This document shows, piece after piece, positions 8,041 to 17,658 of a DNA stretch of 64,000 bases. Within the stretch, counting starts at the first letter, position 1. Every line of letters starts with the position of its first letter. The DNA lies in contig DDFF01000013.1 in NCBI GenBank assembly GCA_002337045.1, positions 152,407 through 216,406 on the forward strand, written 5' to 3'. Below the pieces are notes generated by a model. It searched no databases. It saw nothing but the letters and a program-made list of their open reading frames with translations, and was not told the DNA's origin. Both the position numbers and the translations under genes were made by a program. Source of the stretch: Bacteroidetes bacterium UBA1935 (lineage in GTDB: Bacteria > Bacteroidota > Bacteroidia > Chitinophagales > Chitinophagaceae).

Positions 8041-10002
8041 GTGGGCCACAAGAATCTTAATAAAGCCACTTTTGCCGGGCTTATCATAGCACTAGGCATT
8101 ATATATGGCGACATCGGAACCTCTCCGCTCTACGTTTTCAACGAAATCTGTAATGGTAAAGTAATATCCGAGGACCTCATCCTCGGGGGCTTGTCCTGTA
8201 TCATATGGACACTTACCCTGCAGACAACTGTAAAGTACGTGCTGCTGACACTAAAAGCAGATAACAAGGGTGAAGGTGGTATTTTCTCACTATTTGCTTT
8301 GGTAAGGAGGCATGGCAAATGGACAGTTTTCCCTGCTATGGTTGGTGGTGCTGCCCTGCTTGCCGATGGTATGATAACCCCACCCATCTCGGTAGCATCT
8401 GCCGTAGAGGGGCTACGAAATATACCTGTACTACACGATATTACAGACTGGACAATCGTTAATATTATCCTAGCCATTATTACAGCACTGTTCTTCGCTC
8501 AACAGTTTGGTACAGGTGCTATTGGTAAGGCTTTCGGACCTATTATGACAGTTTGGTTCCTGATGCTGGCATTGTTAGGTGTTTATCACCTGAATGACGA
8601 TTGGGGTATCATGAAGGCATTTAACCCATACTTTGCTATTAAATTACTTACCACATATCCTAAAGGTTTCTGGATATTAGGTGCAGTATTCCTTTGTACT
8701 ACTGGTGCCGAAGCTTTGTATTCAGACCTTGGACACTGTGGCCGTGGCAACATACGCATATCGTGGATATTTGTAAAAACTGCACTAATACTCAACTATT
8801 TGGGACAAGGTGCATGGCTGCTTACACAAAGAGGCCATGTTTGGCATGCAGAAGATATGAACCCGTTCTATGAGTTGATGCCACAATGGTTCCTTTTACC
8901 GGGTATTATTATAGCAACAATGGCAGCCATTATTGCTAGCCAGGCATTGATATCGGGCTCATTTACGCTGATAAGTGAGGCTATCAAACTGAACCTGTGG
9001 CCTAAAATGAAGATCAACTACCCTACAGTAGAACGTGGCCAGTTGTTCATACCTGGCATCAACTTCCTGCTGTTTTTGGGTTGTACAGTGGTGGTACTGA
9101 TATTCCAGAAATCATCAAATATGGGCGCTGCTTATGGCCTTGCTATCACGCTATGTATGATAATGACGTCTACACTGTTTGCATATTACATGTTCATCAA
9201 AAGGGTACCAATTGTATGGATTGCAGCCTACCTGATGATATTCCTGAGTATTGAGTTCTCTTTCCTGGTAGCAAATCTGGAAAAATTCCCGCATGGTGGT
9301 TATGTAGCTGTTATAGTTGGCGGTGGCTTGTTCCTTGTGATGTTGGTATGGTTTAAAGCTCGCAAAATCAAGAATCGTTATGTGGAATTTGTACGTCTGG
9401 AAGACTACGTACCTATCCTGCAGGAACTGAGTAATGATAAGAGCATTACGAAATATGCTACGCACCTTGTGTACCTGACAAGTGCCAATAATCCTAAAGA
9501 AATAGAACATAAAATCATCTTCTCTATACTCTATCGCAAACCAAAGCGTGCAGATATTTATTGGTTCGTTCACGTAGATGTATTGGATGACCCGTACACA
9601 ATGGAATATGCCGTACAGACTATTGTACCAAACGAAATTATACGTGTTGAATTCCGTCTGGGCTTCCGTGTTGAACATAAAATACAACTCATGTTCCGCA
9701 AAGTGGTAGAGGAAATGGTGCAGAATAAGGAAGTGAATGTGGTGAGCCGTTACGAATCGCTGAGCAAGAATAATGTAAAAGGAGATTTCCGCTTTATAGT
9801 AATGGAGAAATTCCTTTCGCGCGATAACGACTTGCCTTTATGGGAACGTCTGGTGATGAGCGGTTATTTCATCCTCAAGAAATTCAGCCTGTCTGAAGAA
9901 AGAGGCTTTGGTCTTGATTCTTCTGACGTAACAGTTGAGAAATACCCAATTATAGTATCAAGTGTTACGGACTTTAACCTAAAACGTGTTGACGAAGATT
10001 AA
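8041..10002 (+). CDS. kup: KUP-type potassium uptake transporter
   Basis: An inner membrane potassium/proton symporter of the KUP/HAK/KT family. From the GTG at 8041 it has 653 residues, close to the family norm. Conserved blocks include GIIYGDIGTSPLY in the first membrane helix, NKGEGGIFSLFAL, and ADGMITPPISV. About twelve hydrophobic segments fill the first 430 residues, followed by a cytoplasmic C-terminal domain of about 200 residues. An in-frame ATG at 7885 would overlap the divergent DUF1697 gene, add 52 residues unlike any transporter, and lie upstream of the likely promoter; I reject it. The 3' end shares a hairpin with lpxK. Confidence 0.93.
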   Translation: MGHKNLNKATFAGLIIALGIIYGDIGTSPLYVFNEICNGKVISEDLILGGLSCIIWTLTLQTTVKYVLLTLKADNKGEGGIFSLFALVRRHGKWTVFPAMVGGAALLADGMITPPISVASAVEGLRNIPVLHDITDWTIVNIILAIITALFFAQQFGTGAIGKAFGPIMTVWFLMLALLGVYHLNDDWGIMKAFNPYFAIKLLTTYPKGFWILGAVFLCTTGAEALYSDLGHCGRGNIRISWIFVKTALILNYLGQGAWLLTQRGHVWHAEDMNPFYELMPQWFLLPGIIIATMAAIIASQALISGSFTLISEAIKLNLWPKMKINYPTVERGQLFIPGINFLLFLGCTVVVLIFQKSSNMGAAYGLAITLCMIMTSTLFAYYMFIKRVPIVWIAAYLMIFLSIEFSFLVANLEKFPHGGYVAVIVGGGLFLVMLVWFKARKIKNRYVEFVRLEDYVPILQELSNDKSITKYATHLVYLTSANNPKEIEHKIIFSILYRKPKRADIYWFVHVDVLDDPYTMEYAVQTIVPNEIIRVEFRLGFRVEHKIQLMFRKVVEEMVQNKEVNVVSRYESLSKNNVKGDFRFIVMEKFLSRDNDLPLWERLVMSGYFILKKFSLSEERGFGLDSSDVTVEKYPIIVSSVTDFNLKRVDED

Positions 10003-10026
10003 TACTGTAGTAATCCCTACAGTATT
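10001..10026. terminator. Shared hairpin terminator of kup and lpxK containing both stop codons
   Basis: AATACTGTAG (10001-10010) and CTACAGTATT (10017-10026) form a perfect ten-base stem with a six-base loop. The kup TAA (10000-10002) and the lpxK TAG (10017-10019, minus strand) both fall in or at the stem. T-runs are weak on both sides, so termination is likely but not certain. Confidence 0.6.
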
Positions 10027-11114
10027 TCTTCGTATGTAATTTCATTATTGTCAGATATTTCATTCTCTACATAGCCTGTTATCAGGTTATCAAACAATTC
10101 ATTCCCATTAAACAGGAATGTAACCTGTATAGGCATTACAAGTATATCTACCCCCCATTCCTGTAGCTTATCTGCATGTAGATGCAGGCGTGTAGCGTCT
10201 TTTTCTGTGGTAACAATTACTTTGTTTTTTACATCCCAATTTGCAAAAGTCTCTTTCATTTCCTCCACATCTCTGTTCAGGAAATAATGATGATCGGCGT
10301 AAGACAAAGTATGCGTGTCTATTGCAAGGCTGGCAATATGGTTTACAAACGGTTCGGGCTTTGCTATACAGCAAACAATCAGTGCGTTCTTATCTTTTAT
10401 ACTAACCTCCTCGCCCGTAAACAGATTATAAGCCTGTCCGTATTGTATGGTTGTAAAAAATACCCGTTGATCAGGCAATGGTTTTATCTCTTTTATTATT
10501 TCATCTGCCTGTTGGCGTGTCAGGTCTTTAGGGCATTTTGAAACGATAATAATATCCGCACGTTTGTAGGCTTCTCTGCTCTCGCGCAGTGTACCCAGCG
10601 GCAATATAAAATCTTTATAAAAAGGCTTTGAATAATCGGTAATCAGGATATTTCTACCCGCCTTTACACTACGGTGCTGGTAAGCATCATCCAGCAGTAC
10701 TACCTCTATATCTGGCCTGCGTTGTATAAGTGTTGGGATACCAGTAATACGTTCTTCTGCAACGCTTACTACAAGCTCAGGAAACTTCATATGATACTGC
10801 ATCGGCTCATCGCCAATGCGCAACGCATTAGTATCGGAATTTGCTAATAAGAAGCCCTGTGTACGACGCTTATAACCTCTGCTCATAGTGGCTACACGGT
10901 ACCTGTATTGTAACAGCCTTATCAGGTATTCAACATGTGGTGTTTTACCTGTGCCACCTACAGATAGATTACCAACTGTAATAACAGGCACACTAAACTG
11001 TACGGATGAGAAAAAGCCTGTCTCATATAACTTATTCCTAAGCCACACTACCGCACCGTATATCAAAGCAAAAGGATATAGAAAAACCTTTACAAACGAG
11101 AAAAATGGTTTCAT
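10017..11114 (-). CDS. lpxK: Tetraacyldisaccharide 4'-kinase
   Basis: This inner membrane enzyme phosphorylates the 4' position of the lipid A disaccharide precursor using ATP. The 365-residue protein has the N-terminal membrane-associated helix (FLYPFALIYGAVVWL), the LpxK-type P-loop GGTGKTP at residues 53-59 within VGNLSVGGTGKTP, and the DDAYQHR block that corresponds to the family's DDGxQHR signature. The gene stands alone, convergent with kup and divergent from the acetyltransferase gene. It implies a lipid A-containing outer membrane. Confidence 0.96.
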   Translation of the reverse strand: MKPFFSFVKVFLYPFALIYGAVVWLRNKLYETGFFSSVQFSVPVITVGNLSVGGTGKTPHVEYLIRLLQYRYRVATMSRGYKRRTQGFLLANSDTNALRIGDEPMQYHMKFPELVVSVAEERITGIPTLIQRRPDIEVVLLDDAYQHRSVKAGRNILITDYSKPFYKDFILPLGTLRESREAYKRADIIIVSKCPKDLTRQQADEIIKEIKPLPDQRVFFTTIQYGQAYNLFTGEEVSIKDKNALIVCCIAKPEPFVNHIASLAIDTHTLSYADHHYFLNRDVEEMKETFANWDVKNKVIVTTEKDATRLHLHADKLQEWGVDILVMPIQVTFLFNGNELFDNLITGYVENEISDNNEITYEEIL

Positions 11115-11202
11115 TGGAGTAAAAGTACCAAAACAATGACACTTGCCGAAAGTACCTCAACTATATATGTATTATCAAAAACTTTACAGAGATTTATACT
11201 AT

Positions 11203-11793
11203 ATGAATTGGATTAACCACCCTGTAATACTGGAAGGCAAGATGGTAAAATTAGTACCACTTGAAAATGCTCATTTTAATGAGCTCATTGCCATCAGCAG
11301 GAATAAAAAGATATGGGAATTCCTGACTGTAGATGGCTCTGATGAAAATACCATTACTACAGAACTGAAAAGCGCATTGCTGAAGCGTATGGACGGAACA
11401 GAATATCCATTCACCATCATAGACAAAGAAACCGGCAAAATAATAGGCAGTACAAGATATATAGACCTGCACCCACAATACAGAAAGCTTGAAATTGGCT
11501 GGACATGGAATGACCCTGATTACTGGGGTAAAGGCCATAACAGTGAATGTAAACTACTGTTACTCACCTACGCATTTGAAACTTTAAAGTGTATACGTGT
11601 ACAACTAAAAACCTCTGACAAAAATATCCGAAGTCAAACAGCCATTAAGAAAATAGGTGGAAAACTTGAAGGTACCCTTCGCAATGAAAGGATACTATAT
11701 AATGGTACAAAACGCAATTCTGTAATGTTCAGTATTATAGATGACGAATGGCCTGAACTAAAAGCCCGGCTTGAATTATTAACTGAAAATTGA
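11203..11793 (+). CDS. GNAT family N-acetyltransferase (RimJ/RimL-like)
   Basis: A 196-residue cytoplasmic acetyl-CoA-dependent acetyltransferase of the RimJ/RimL subgroup. Typical blocks are LEGKMVKLVPLENAHFNEL at the start, the central IIDKETGKIIGSTRY strand pair, GWTWNDPDYWGKGHNSE (the acetyl-CoA site region) and KTSDKNIRSQTAIKKIGG near the end. The ATG at 11203 fits the family start; an in-frame TTG further upstream would add unrelated residues. The substrate (ribosomal protein, amino acid or antibiotic) cannot be told. Confidence 0.85.
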   Translation: MNWINHPVILEGKMVKLVPLENAHFNELIAISRNKKIWEFLTVDGSDENTITTELKSALLKRMDGTEYPFTIIDKETGKIIGSTRYIDLHPQYRKLEIGWTWNDPDYWGKGHNSECKLLLLTYAFETLKCIRVQLKTSDKNIRSQTAIKKIGGKLEGTLRNERILYNGTKRNSVMFSIIDDEWPELKARLELLTEN

Positions 11794-11891
11794 AATGAAA
11801 ATTTGATTAATTTTCAACTGTAATCCATCGTAAAAAACCTAAAACATAGATTAAGTTATTTATATTGTATTTCATTAATACCTCCTGATAT

Positions 11892-14051
11892 ATGAAATAC
11901 ACCTTGAGCCTAATATTACTATTGTTTATCTCCTTTCAATCATATTGCCAAACAGGATGTGAACCTAATATTGATTTTGAACAAGGCAATTTTAATAATT
12001 GGGTATTATTTACAGGAAACTGCTGCCCGATAAGTGTCACCGCTACCCCACCGGTTGCCGGAAGGCACAGTATTACATCGGGTACCGGAGTAGACCCCTA
12101 TGGAGGTTTTCCTGTAATAGACCCCTTAAATGGTGTATATTCATTAAAGCTCGGAAACAATTTAGTTGGAGGCGAAGCTGAAGCAGCAAGGTATTATTTA
12201 CATGTTCCTACCGGTAGTAGTAATTATTCATTGATATTCAGATATGCTGTTGTATTTGAGGATCCCGGACATGACCCCGAAGACCAACCGAGATTTGAAG
12301 TTCGCGCATTCGACTCTGCTACAGGCAATGCTATTACTTGTGCTCAATACACATACGTAGCATCTTCAGTATTACCGGGATTTAAACAATCAAATATTTC
12401 ACCTGGACCTATTTATAAAGAATGGAGTTCTGCAAGTGTAGACTTAAGCACTATGAACGGTAAGACTGTGGCTATAGAATTTGCCAATGGTGATTGTGCA
12501 TTAAAAGGCCATTTTGGTTATTCTTATGTAGATGTTAATTGCGCATTATTCCAAACATATGGTGTAGACTGTTTGAATGGTAATCTGACATCATTAAGCG
12601 GCCCACCAGGCTATCAGAGTTATCAATGGTGGAATGCAGGCTTTTCTATGTTTTATGGCAATGGTCAATCTATACAAATAGCTACACCTAGCACTACTAC
12701 AACATTTGCAGTTGTGGTAACTCCTTATCCTGGATTTGGCTGCCCTGATACACTCTACACAACGAGAAAAGGTGCTGACGTAACTGTAAATGCAGGTAAA
12801 GACACTACAATTTGTACAACAAATGGTGCAAAAACAGTACAACTGAATGCTATTGGTAAAAGCAGCATAAGCTCACCATCTTATACATGGTCGCCAACAA
12901 CAGGACTAAGCTGTATTACATGTTCCAACCCGATGGCTACCGTTAGCACAACGACTAACTATGTGGTTACTGTCACTGATAGTTCAAAATGTACCAGAAC
13001 AGATACGGTTACCGTGATTGCAGCGCCTTCAGTGTTCACTGACTTAACTACTGAAAAAGATACTGTTTGTGAAAACGAAGAAGTATGGATAAAGAACATG
13101 AAATCAAACCCTATTGGTACACAGTTTTTTTGGAATACAGATACGGCAAAAATAACAGATGTTGATACAGTGCGTGGTTATGTAAAAGTCCGTTGGGCGG
13201 GTATTGGATTAAAAAATGTAATCTTGCGCGTTGTAAATTCTGAATGTGAAATTATTGATACAGTATCAGTATATGTGAAGCCGAGGCCAATGGCGTCTTT
13301 TGATATTAAACAACATGGTTGTGTAGGTTTCCCTCTTGAGCTGACACCTAAAAAAGATATCGGAACTTATCATTGGTCAATTGATGAACAAACAATAACT
13401 GATACTATATATAAAAATAAATACTACCTGACATGGAATACAAAGGGGCTTAAAAAAGTATCCTATACACTGGTTGGTATTAATGGTTGTGTTTCAAATA
13501 CATTTCAAACAAATGTGAATATTCATGACAACCCTATAGCAAAAATTGAAAGGAAGGAGAATGAAAAAATATGTGCCGGAGACGTGGTAAATCTTCAAAC
13601 AGAAAACAAAGGTAGTAACTACACCTATGATTGGCAGCCAGCTATATACTTTGAAAATAATAACTACTATAAAGTAGCATATAAGATGGAGGTTCCAAGT
13701 TATGTCAAATTAAATATCATTGATTTATACGGCTGTGTTGGTTCAGATTCAATATATGTGGGAACGGACTTATGTTGTAAAGTGATTTTGCCGGATGCAT
13801 TTACACCAAATGGTGATGGAAGAAATGATTTGTACAAATGCATCAATTTGCAAAATCATAAGATACACACATTCATCATTAAGAATCGTTGGGGGCAAAC
13901 AGTATTTGAAACGACTAATGGCCAAGAAGGATGGGATGGTACTTTCAAAGGTAAACCGCAAGAACCGGGATCTTATATTTACTACATAAAATATATATGC
14001 TACGATAAAGAAGTTATAGAGAATAAAGGCATCTTCTATCTGATTAGATAA
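11892..14051 (+). CDS. Secreted protein with type B T9SS C-terminal domain
   Basis: 719 residues: signal peptide (MKYTLSLILLLFISFQSYCQ), an N-terminal region of about 200 residues that looks like a carbohydrate-binding or jelly-roll domain (GCEPNIDFEQGNFNNW, LKLGN), several Ig/PKD-like segments with paired cysteines and CxxC motifs, then a gliding-motility-type C-terminal domain of about 95 residues (LPDAFTPNGDGRND, IKNRWGQTVFET, GWDGTFKGKP). That last domain is the type B sorting signal for export by the type IX secretion system and surface attachment. It is probably an adhesin or matrix protein; no enzyme motif is visible. A strong terminator follows. Confidence 0.88.
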   Translation: MKYTLSLILLLFISFQSYCQTGCEPNIDFEQGNFNNWVLFTGNCCPISVTATPPVAGRHSITSGTGVDPYGGFPVIDPLNGVYSLKLGNNLVGGEAEAARYYLHVPTGSSNYSLIFRYAVVFEDPGHDPEDQPRFEVRAFDSATGNAITCAQYTYVASSVLPGFKQSNISPGPIYKEWSSASVDLSTMNGKTVAIEFANGDCALKGHFGYSYVDVNCALFQTYGVDCLNGNLTSLSGPPGYQSYQWWNAGFSMFYGNGQSIQIATPSTTTTFAVVVTPYPGFGCPDTLYTTRKGADVTVNAGKDTTICTTNGAKTVQLNAIGKSSISSPSYTWSPTTGLSCITCSNPMATVSTTTNYVVTVTDSSKCTRTDTVTVIAAPSVFTDLTTEKDTVCENEEVWIKNMKSNPIGTQFFWNTDTAKITDVDTVRGYVKVRWAGIGLKNVILRVVNSECEIIDTVSVYVKPRPMASFDIKQHGCVGFPLELTPKKDIGTYHWSIDEQTITDTIYKNKYYLTWNTKGLKKVSYTLVGINGCVSNTFQTNVNIHDNPIAKIERKENEKICAGDVVNLQTENKGSNYTYDWQPAIYFENNNYYKVAYKMEVPSYVKLNIIDLYGCVGSDSIYVGTDLCCKVILPDAFTPNGDGRNDLYKCINLQNHKIHTFIIKNRWGQTVFETTNGQEGWDGTFKGKPQEPGSYIYYIKYICYDKEVIENKGIFYLIR

Positions 14052-14054
14052 AAC

Positions 14055-14080
14055 AAAAGCCGGCATTATGCCGGCTTTTT
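14055..14080. terminator. Strong terminator after T9SS type B gene
   Basis: AAAAGCCGGC and GCCGGCTTTT form a perfect ten-base stem (14055-14064 and 14070-14079) with a five-base loop and a T-run. It lies between converging genes, and the A-run on the left allows it to act on the SPFH gene transcript too. Confidence 0.88.
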
Positions 14081-14098
14081 CGTTTACATACAAAACTG

Positions 14099-16024
14099 TT
14101 ATTCAGCTTTGTTGTCTTCTTTTTTGATGCGTTTGTCTGCATCCATCATCTCCATGAGTTTCAGACCTAGTAAGCCACTCATTGAGCCTTCCGTGCCGTT
14201 ACCACCATTGATGATGATATCCGGTATTACCTTGATACTGTTTTTACCTATCTCTTCGGTAATTTTATATCGGGTAAAGTTATCACCTCCCATTGCGCTT
14301 ACCTGTAGTTCATAAGCTTCGGCTGTTGATTTACCGATAGCCAGAATTTTCTCAGCCTCAGCCGAACCTGTTTTGGCAATTCTTTCAGCCTCAGCCACAG
14401 CGTTCAGTTTAGTAGATTCGGCCTGTGCTGCAGCGCGCAGTTTTGTCGCTTCACTCTCGGCGTTTGCACGCATTTTAGTGGCCTCAGCTTCGGCATTTAC
14501 CTGCAGTTTCATACTGGTTGCGTCACCTTCTGCTTTCTTAACGGTAGCATCAGCAGTACGTTGTGCAATCTCTACACTTTGTTGTGCTTTTACTATATCT
14601 TTCTGCATATCGGCAATAGCTGTTTCTTTTTCTACACCCTGCCGCTTCTCCTGCGCCATACGTTGTGTTTCGTATGTCTTTTCTTCCTCTTGTGCAATCT
14701 TACGGTCCGTAAGTGTTTTCATCAACGCCTCTGGTGGAACGATATCGCCTATTAGTGTATCTACAGCATTCACATTATACTGTTCTAAAACAAGTTGTAT
14801 GTGCTGCTTTGCGGCATCCTGTCTTTCTTTACGTGTAGAAAGGAACGAAATCACATCGCTGTCCTGCGCAGAGTTGCGGAAGTAGTTACCGATGGTTGGC
14901 TCCAATACCTGCGATACAAGGTTATTCATGCTACCGAAACGTGCTATCACTTTAGGTGCTTCGTTTGCCGGTATGTGTATAATCTGGGCAACGTCGAGAT
15001 TGAACGGGAAACCGTCTTTCGAACGTACTGTTATTGTGCTCAGGTTTTTATCCAGTGCATGTGCCTCACTTCTTGCATTTGCCCAGTTCAGTACCAGATT
15101 TGTTGTTGGTACCACTTCTACTTTCATCGTATACACGTTGATAGGATATTTACCAGGTCCCAATGGTTCCATCCATACACCACGGTATCCTTTAGACACG
15201 ATATTGCCATGTTTAAAGCTTTCACCAGTCAGGTCTTTGCCATCTTCGCCCATATAGCTGATAACAACACCTACATGACCAATAGGTACGTCTGTCATCG
15301 GGCGTTCTTCTATCTGCACAGCCCATGGGTTTATGTAGTAAGAACCAGCAAGTATCACCTGTGGTTGCAGGCCACGATTACCACCATTGTTCAGGAAAAA
15401 GTCAATATCCTGAAAGTTATTATGCCCTGCTACGTCTTTACCAGCTATCTGTCCTTGTGGCAGTGGTTCACCGTCAAGCGTAGTTACAATACCTACCCTG
15501 TTTTCATTAATGCTTACCTGTTCGGTAATGGCAACATCAAACAAAAAAGTATTGATACGATACGAACCTGCAGTAATAAAAGCTGTCTGCCTACCACGCT
15601 GCCCGCCATTCTGCAAGAATTTTTCAGCGTCCTGAAAGTTGTCGCAGTCTACCTTACGGGCAAGGATACGGCCTGTAGGTATCTCCGCACCGTCTTTTGA
15701 AAGTACAAGCCCCAGCTTGCCTTCGGGGATTACTGTAAACGGTACCATATCTACACTATACTGCCATGGCCACATAAACCAGAATAAACCCGGGGCTAGT
15801 GTTTTTGCCTGAAAACCAGCCTCGCCATTGGTTGCAATGATGCGACCGTCCGGCAATTCTCTGTTCGAACCGAAGAGGACGAACTTCTTTGTAACAAGCC
15901 CTATTCTATCTTCGGGCACTATTACCATACCAAATATTACGCGCAGGATGACTTTGTAAAATACCAGCGCCAAAACTAATACTACTGCCCACCAATAGTT
16001 GGTGAGTACATCTGTGAAACTCAT
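14099..16024 (-). CDS. Large SPFH/flotillin-like membrane protein
   Basis: 641 residues. One N-terminal membrane helix (about residues 8-35) is followed by a long beta-rich region with related segments (PEDRIGLVTKKF, PEGKLGLVLSKDG, NENRVGIVTTLDG and PIGHVGVVISYMG). Then comes the SPFH core (about 300-450) and an Ala/Glu/Lys-rich helix with repeated AEAEATK units (about 460-580), which probably forms the coiled-coil cage seen in flotillin-type assemblies. Such proteins organise membrane microdomains; the cargo here is unknown. No NfeD-like partner gene is adjacent. Confidence 0.85.
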   Translation of the reverse strand: MSFTDVLTNYWWAVVLVLALVFYKVILRVIFGMVIVPEDRIGLVTKKFVLFGSNRELPDGRIIATNGEAGFQAKTLAPGLFWFMWPWQYSVDMVPFTVIPEGKLGLVLSKDGAEIPTGRILARKVDCDNFQDAEKFLQNGGQRGRQTAFITAGSYRINTFLFDVAITEQVSINENRVGIVTTLDGEPLPQGQIAGKDVAGHNNFQDIDFFLNNGGNRGLQPQVILAGSYYINPWAVQIEERPMTDVPIGHVGVVISYMGEDGKDLTGESFKHGNIVSKGYRGVWMEPLGPGKYPINVYTMKVEVVPTTNLVLNWANARSEAHALDKNLSTITVRSKDGFPFNLDVAQIIHIPANEAPKVIARFGSMNNLVSQVLEPTIGNYFRNSAQDSDVISFLSTRKERQDAAKQHIQLVLEQYNVNAVDTLIGDIVPPEALMKTLTDRKIAQEEEKTYETQRMAQEKRQGVEKETAIADMQKDIVKAQQSVEIAQRTADATVKKAEGDATSMKLQVNAEAEATKMRANAESEATKLRAAAQAESTKLNAVAEAERIAKTGSAEAEKILAIGKSTAEAYELQVSAMGGDNFTRYKITEEIGKNSIKVIPDIIINGGNGTEGSMSGLLGLKLMEMMDADKRIKKEDNKAE

Positions 16025-16256
16025 AATTGTTTATGATTGATTGGTTAAAAAATGACAATAATTGATACCATGACACAAGAATGCCAATTACGATTTAGAG
16101 TCGTATGAGCGAATACTTGCTATTTATGCAGCTATACAAGGTGGGTGTACCATTTTCTTATGGTTCACCATTGTTTCTTTAAGGAAGAAAACAAACTTGC
16201 AAATACGGCTAACTTTAGCCATTGGTAAGAAATAAGTGAGGGTTGTTCTTGTCGGT

Positions 16257-16272
16257 TGTGTATAAATACACA
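16257..16272. promoter_or_regulatory. Palindromic operator-like site TGTGTAT-AA-ATACACA
   Basis: Seven-base perfect arms around two central bases, in the gap between SPFH and purM. The symmetry and length fit a dimeric regulator site. No regulator can be named. Confidence 0.35.
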
Positions 16273-16392
16273 TGTTATATAGTTCGTTGTTTACGGGGAA
16301 ATATATCGCAAAAAGCATACCATATTTTATATTCTTTAACAGATTTTACCCTCTGTAACTATTCCGGGGTTTTTAAGCTCGGGCTTTACAGT

Positions 16393-16400
16393 TATCTTTG
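16393..16400 (+). promoter_or_regulatory. -7 promoter element for purM (TATCTTTG)
   Basis: TATCTTTG matches TAnnTTTG exactly and ends 17 bases before the purM ATG, the usual short-leader arrangement in this phylum. Confidence 0.6.
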
Positions 16401-16417
16401 CGCATTGTTTCCAACAC

Positions 16418-17590
16418 ATGTCAGATAATAACAGATATAACCTGCGTGGTGTTTCTGCGCAGAAAGAAGATGTACACAAAGCCATTGCCAAGCTGGACAA
16501 AGGCTTATACCCTAACGCATTTTGCAAAATATACCCCGATTATTGGGGGGCAGATGATGCTTATTGCAACCTGATGCACGCAGACGGTGCTGGTACAAAA
16601 TCATCGCTGGCATATTTGTATTGGAAAGAAACAGGCGACCTGAGCGTGTGGAAAGGTATAGCTATAGATAGTATAGTAATGAATATTGACGACCTGCTAT
16701 GCGTTGGTGCTACAGGGCCGTTTACATATTCTTCTACAATAGGCCGTAATAAGAACCTGATACCGGGAGAGGTTATTTCTGAAATCATTAATGGTACACA
16801 GGCTTATTTCGATACACTTGCAGATTATGGCATTGACGTAAAACTGATGGGTGGCGAAACTGCCGATGTGGGCGACTTGGTACGTACTGTGATTGTAGAT
16901 GGTACAATGAGCTGCCGTATGCGTAGGGATAAACTGGTAACTACCGAAAAAATGGTTCCCGGAGATGTGATAGTATCATTGGCAAGCTATGGACAGGCTA
17001 CTTACGAAACGGAATATAACAGCGGTATGGGCAGTAACGGGCTTACCAGTGCACGCCACGAAATGCTGAAGAAAGAATATGCTACCAAATACCCTGAAAG
17101 TGTAGACCCGAACCTGCCATCAGAAGTAGTATATAATGGTAAATATGGCCTGACTGACCCGACTGAAACACCACTGAACGTGGGGAAAATGATACTCTCA
17201 CCTACCCGTACATATGCACCGGTGGTTTTGAAGGTATTAGAACAGTATTTTGATAAGATACACGGCATCATACACTGCAGTGGTGGTGGACAGAGCAAAG
17301 TATCTCACTACCTGCCATCTGCATTAAGGGTTGTGAAGAACAATTTATTGCCTGTTCCTCCGTTATTTACCATGATTCAGCAATCTGCAGGTACAGACTG
17401 GAAGGAAATGTATCAGGTATTTAATATGGGACAAAGGCTGGAAATATATACAGATAAGGAAACTGCCGCTGCTATCGTTGAAATATCAAAATCTTTCAAC
17501 ATAGATGCACAGGTTTCCGGTTATGTTGAGGCTGCTGATAAAAAAGAAGTGATAGTAGAAAGTTCATACGGAACTTTCAGCTACCAATAA
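16418..17590 (+). CDS. purM: Phosphoribosylformylglycinamidine cyclo-ligase (AIR synthetase)
   Basis: This enzyme closes the imidazole ring in purine synthesis, converting FGAM to AIR with ATP in the cytoplasm. The 390-residue protein has the PurM hallmarks: HADGAGTKSSLAYL near the start, a conserved MNIDDLLCVGA block, the GGETADVGD phosphate-binding region near residue 149, and a C-terminal domain with HCSGGGQSKVSHYLP. It is longer than E. coli PurM (about 345) and has the insertions usual for the Bacteroidota form. It stands alone, away from other pur genes. Confidence 0.9.
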   Translation: MSDNNRYNLRGVSAQKEDVHKAIAKLDKGLYPNAFCKIYPDYWGADDAYCNLMHADGAGTKSSLAYLYWKETGDLSVWKGIAIDSIVMNIDDLLCVGATGPFTYSSTIGRNKNLIPGEVISEIINGTQAYFDTLADYGIDVKLMGGETADVGDLVRTVIVDGTMSCRMRRDKLVTTEKMVPGDVIVSLASYGQATYETEYNSGMGSNGLTSARHEMLKKEYATKYPESVDPNLPSEVVYNGKYGLTDPTETPLNVGKMILSPTRTYAPVVLKVLEQYFDKIHGIIHCSGGGQSKVSHYLPSALRVVKNNLLPVPPLFTMIQQSAGTDWKEMYQVFNMGQRLEIYTDKETAAAIVEISKSFNIDAQVSGYVEAADKKEVIVESSYGTFSYQ

Positions 17591-17658
17591 CTAATAGTTA
17601 ATATTATTAATATTTGGCACAATCTGTGCTATAAAACATCAGACAACCAATAACATAT

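Larger units (their letters stand above)
16025..16417. other. Intergenic region between SPFH gene and purM
   Basis: A 393-base gap between divergent genes with no convincing gene. It holds an imperfect hairpin (GGTGTACCAT at 16144-16153 against ATGGTTCACC at 16160-16169), a palindromic site at 16257-16272 and the purM -7 element at 16393-16400. The rest is AT-rich. Confidence 0.6.

Noticed and set aside
14795..15700. A 301-codon frame on the + strand
   Set aside because: It lies wholly antisense to the SPFH gene, its product is rich in Cys, Tyr and His with no fold pattern, and it has no promoter element.
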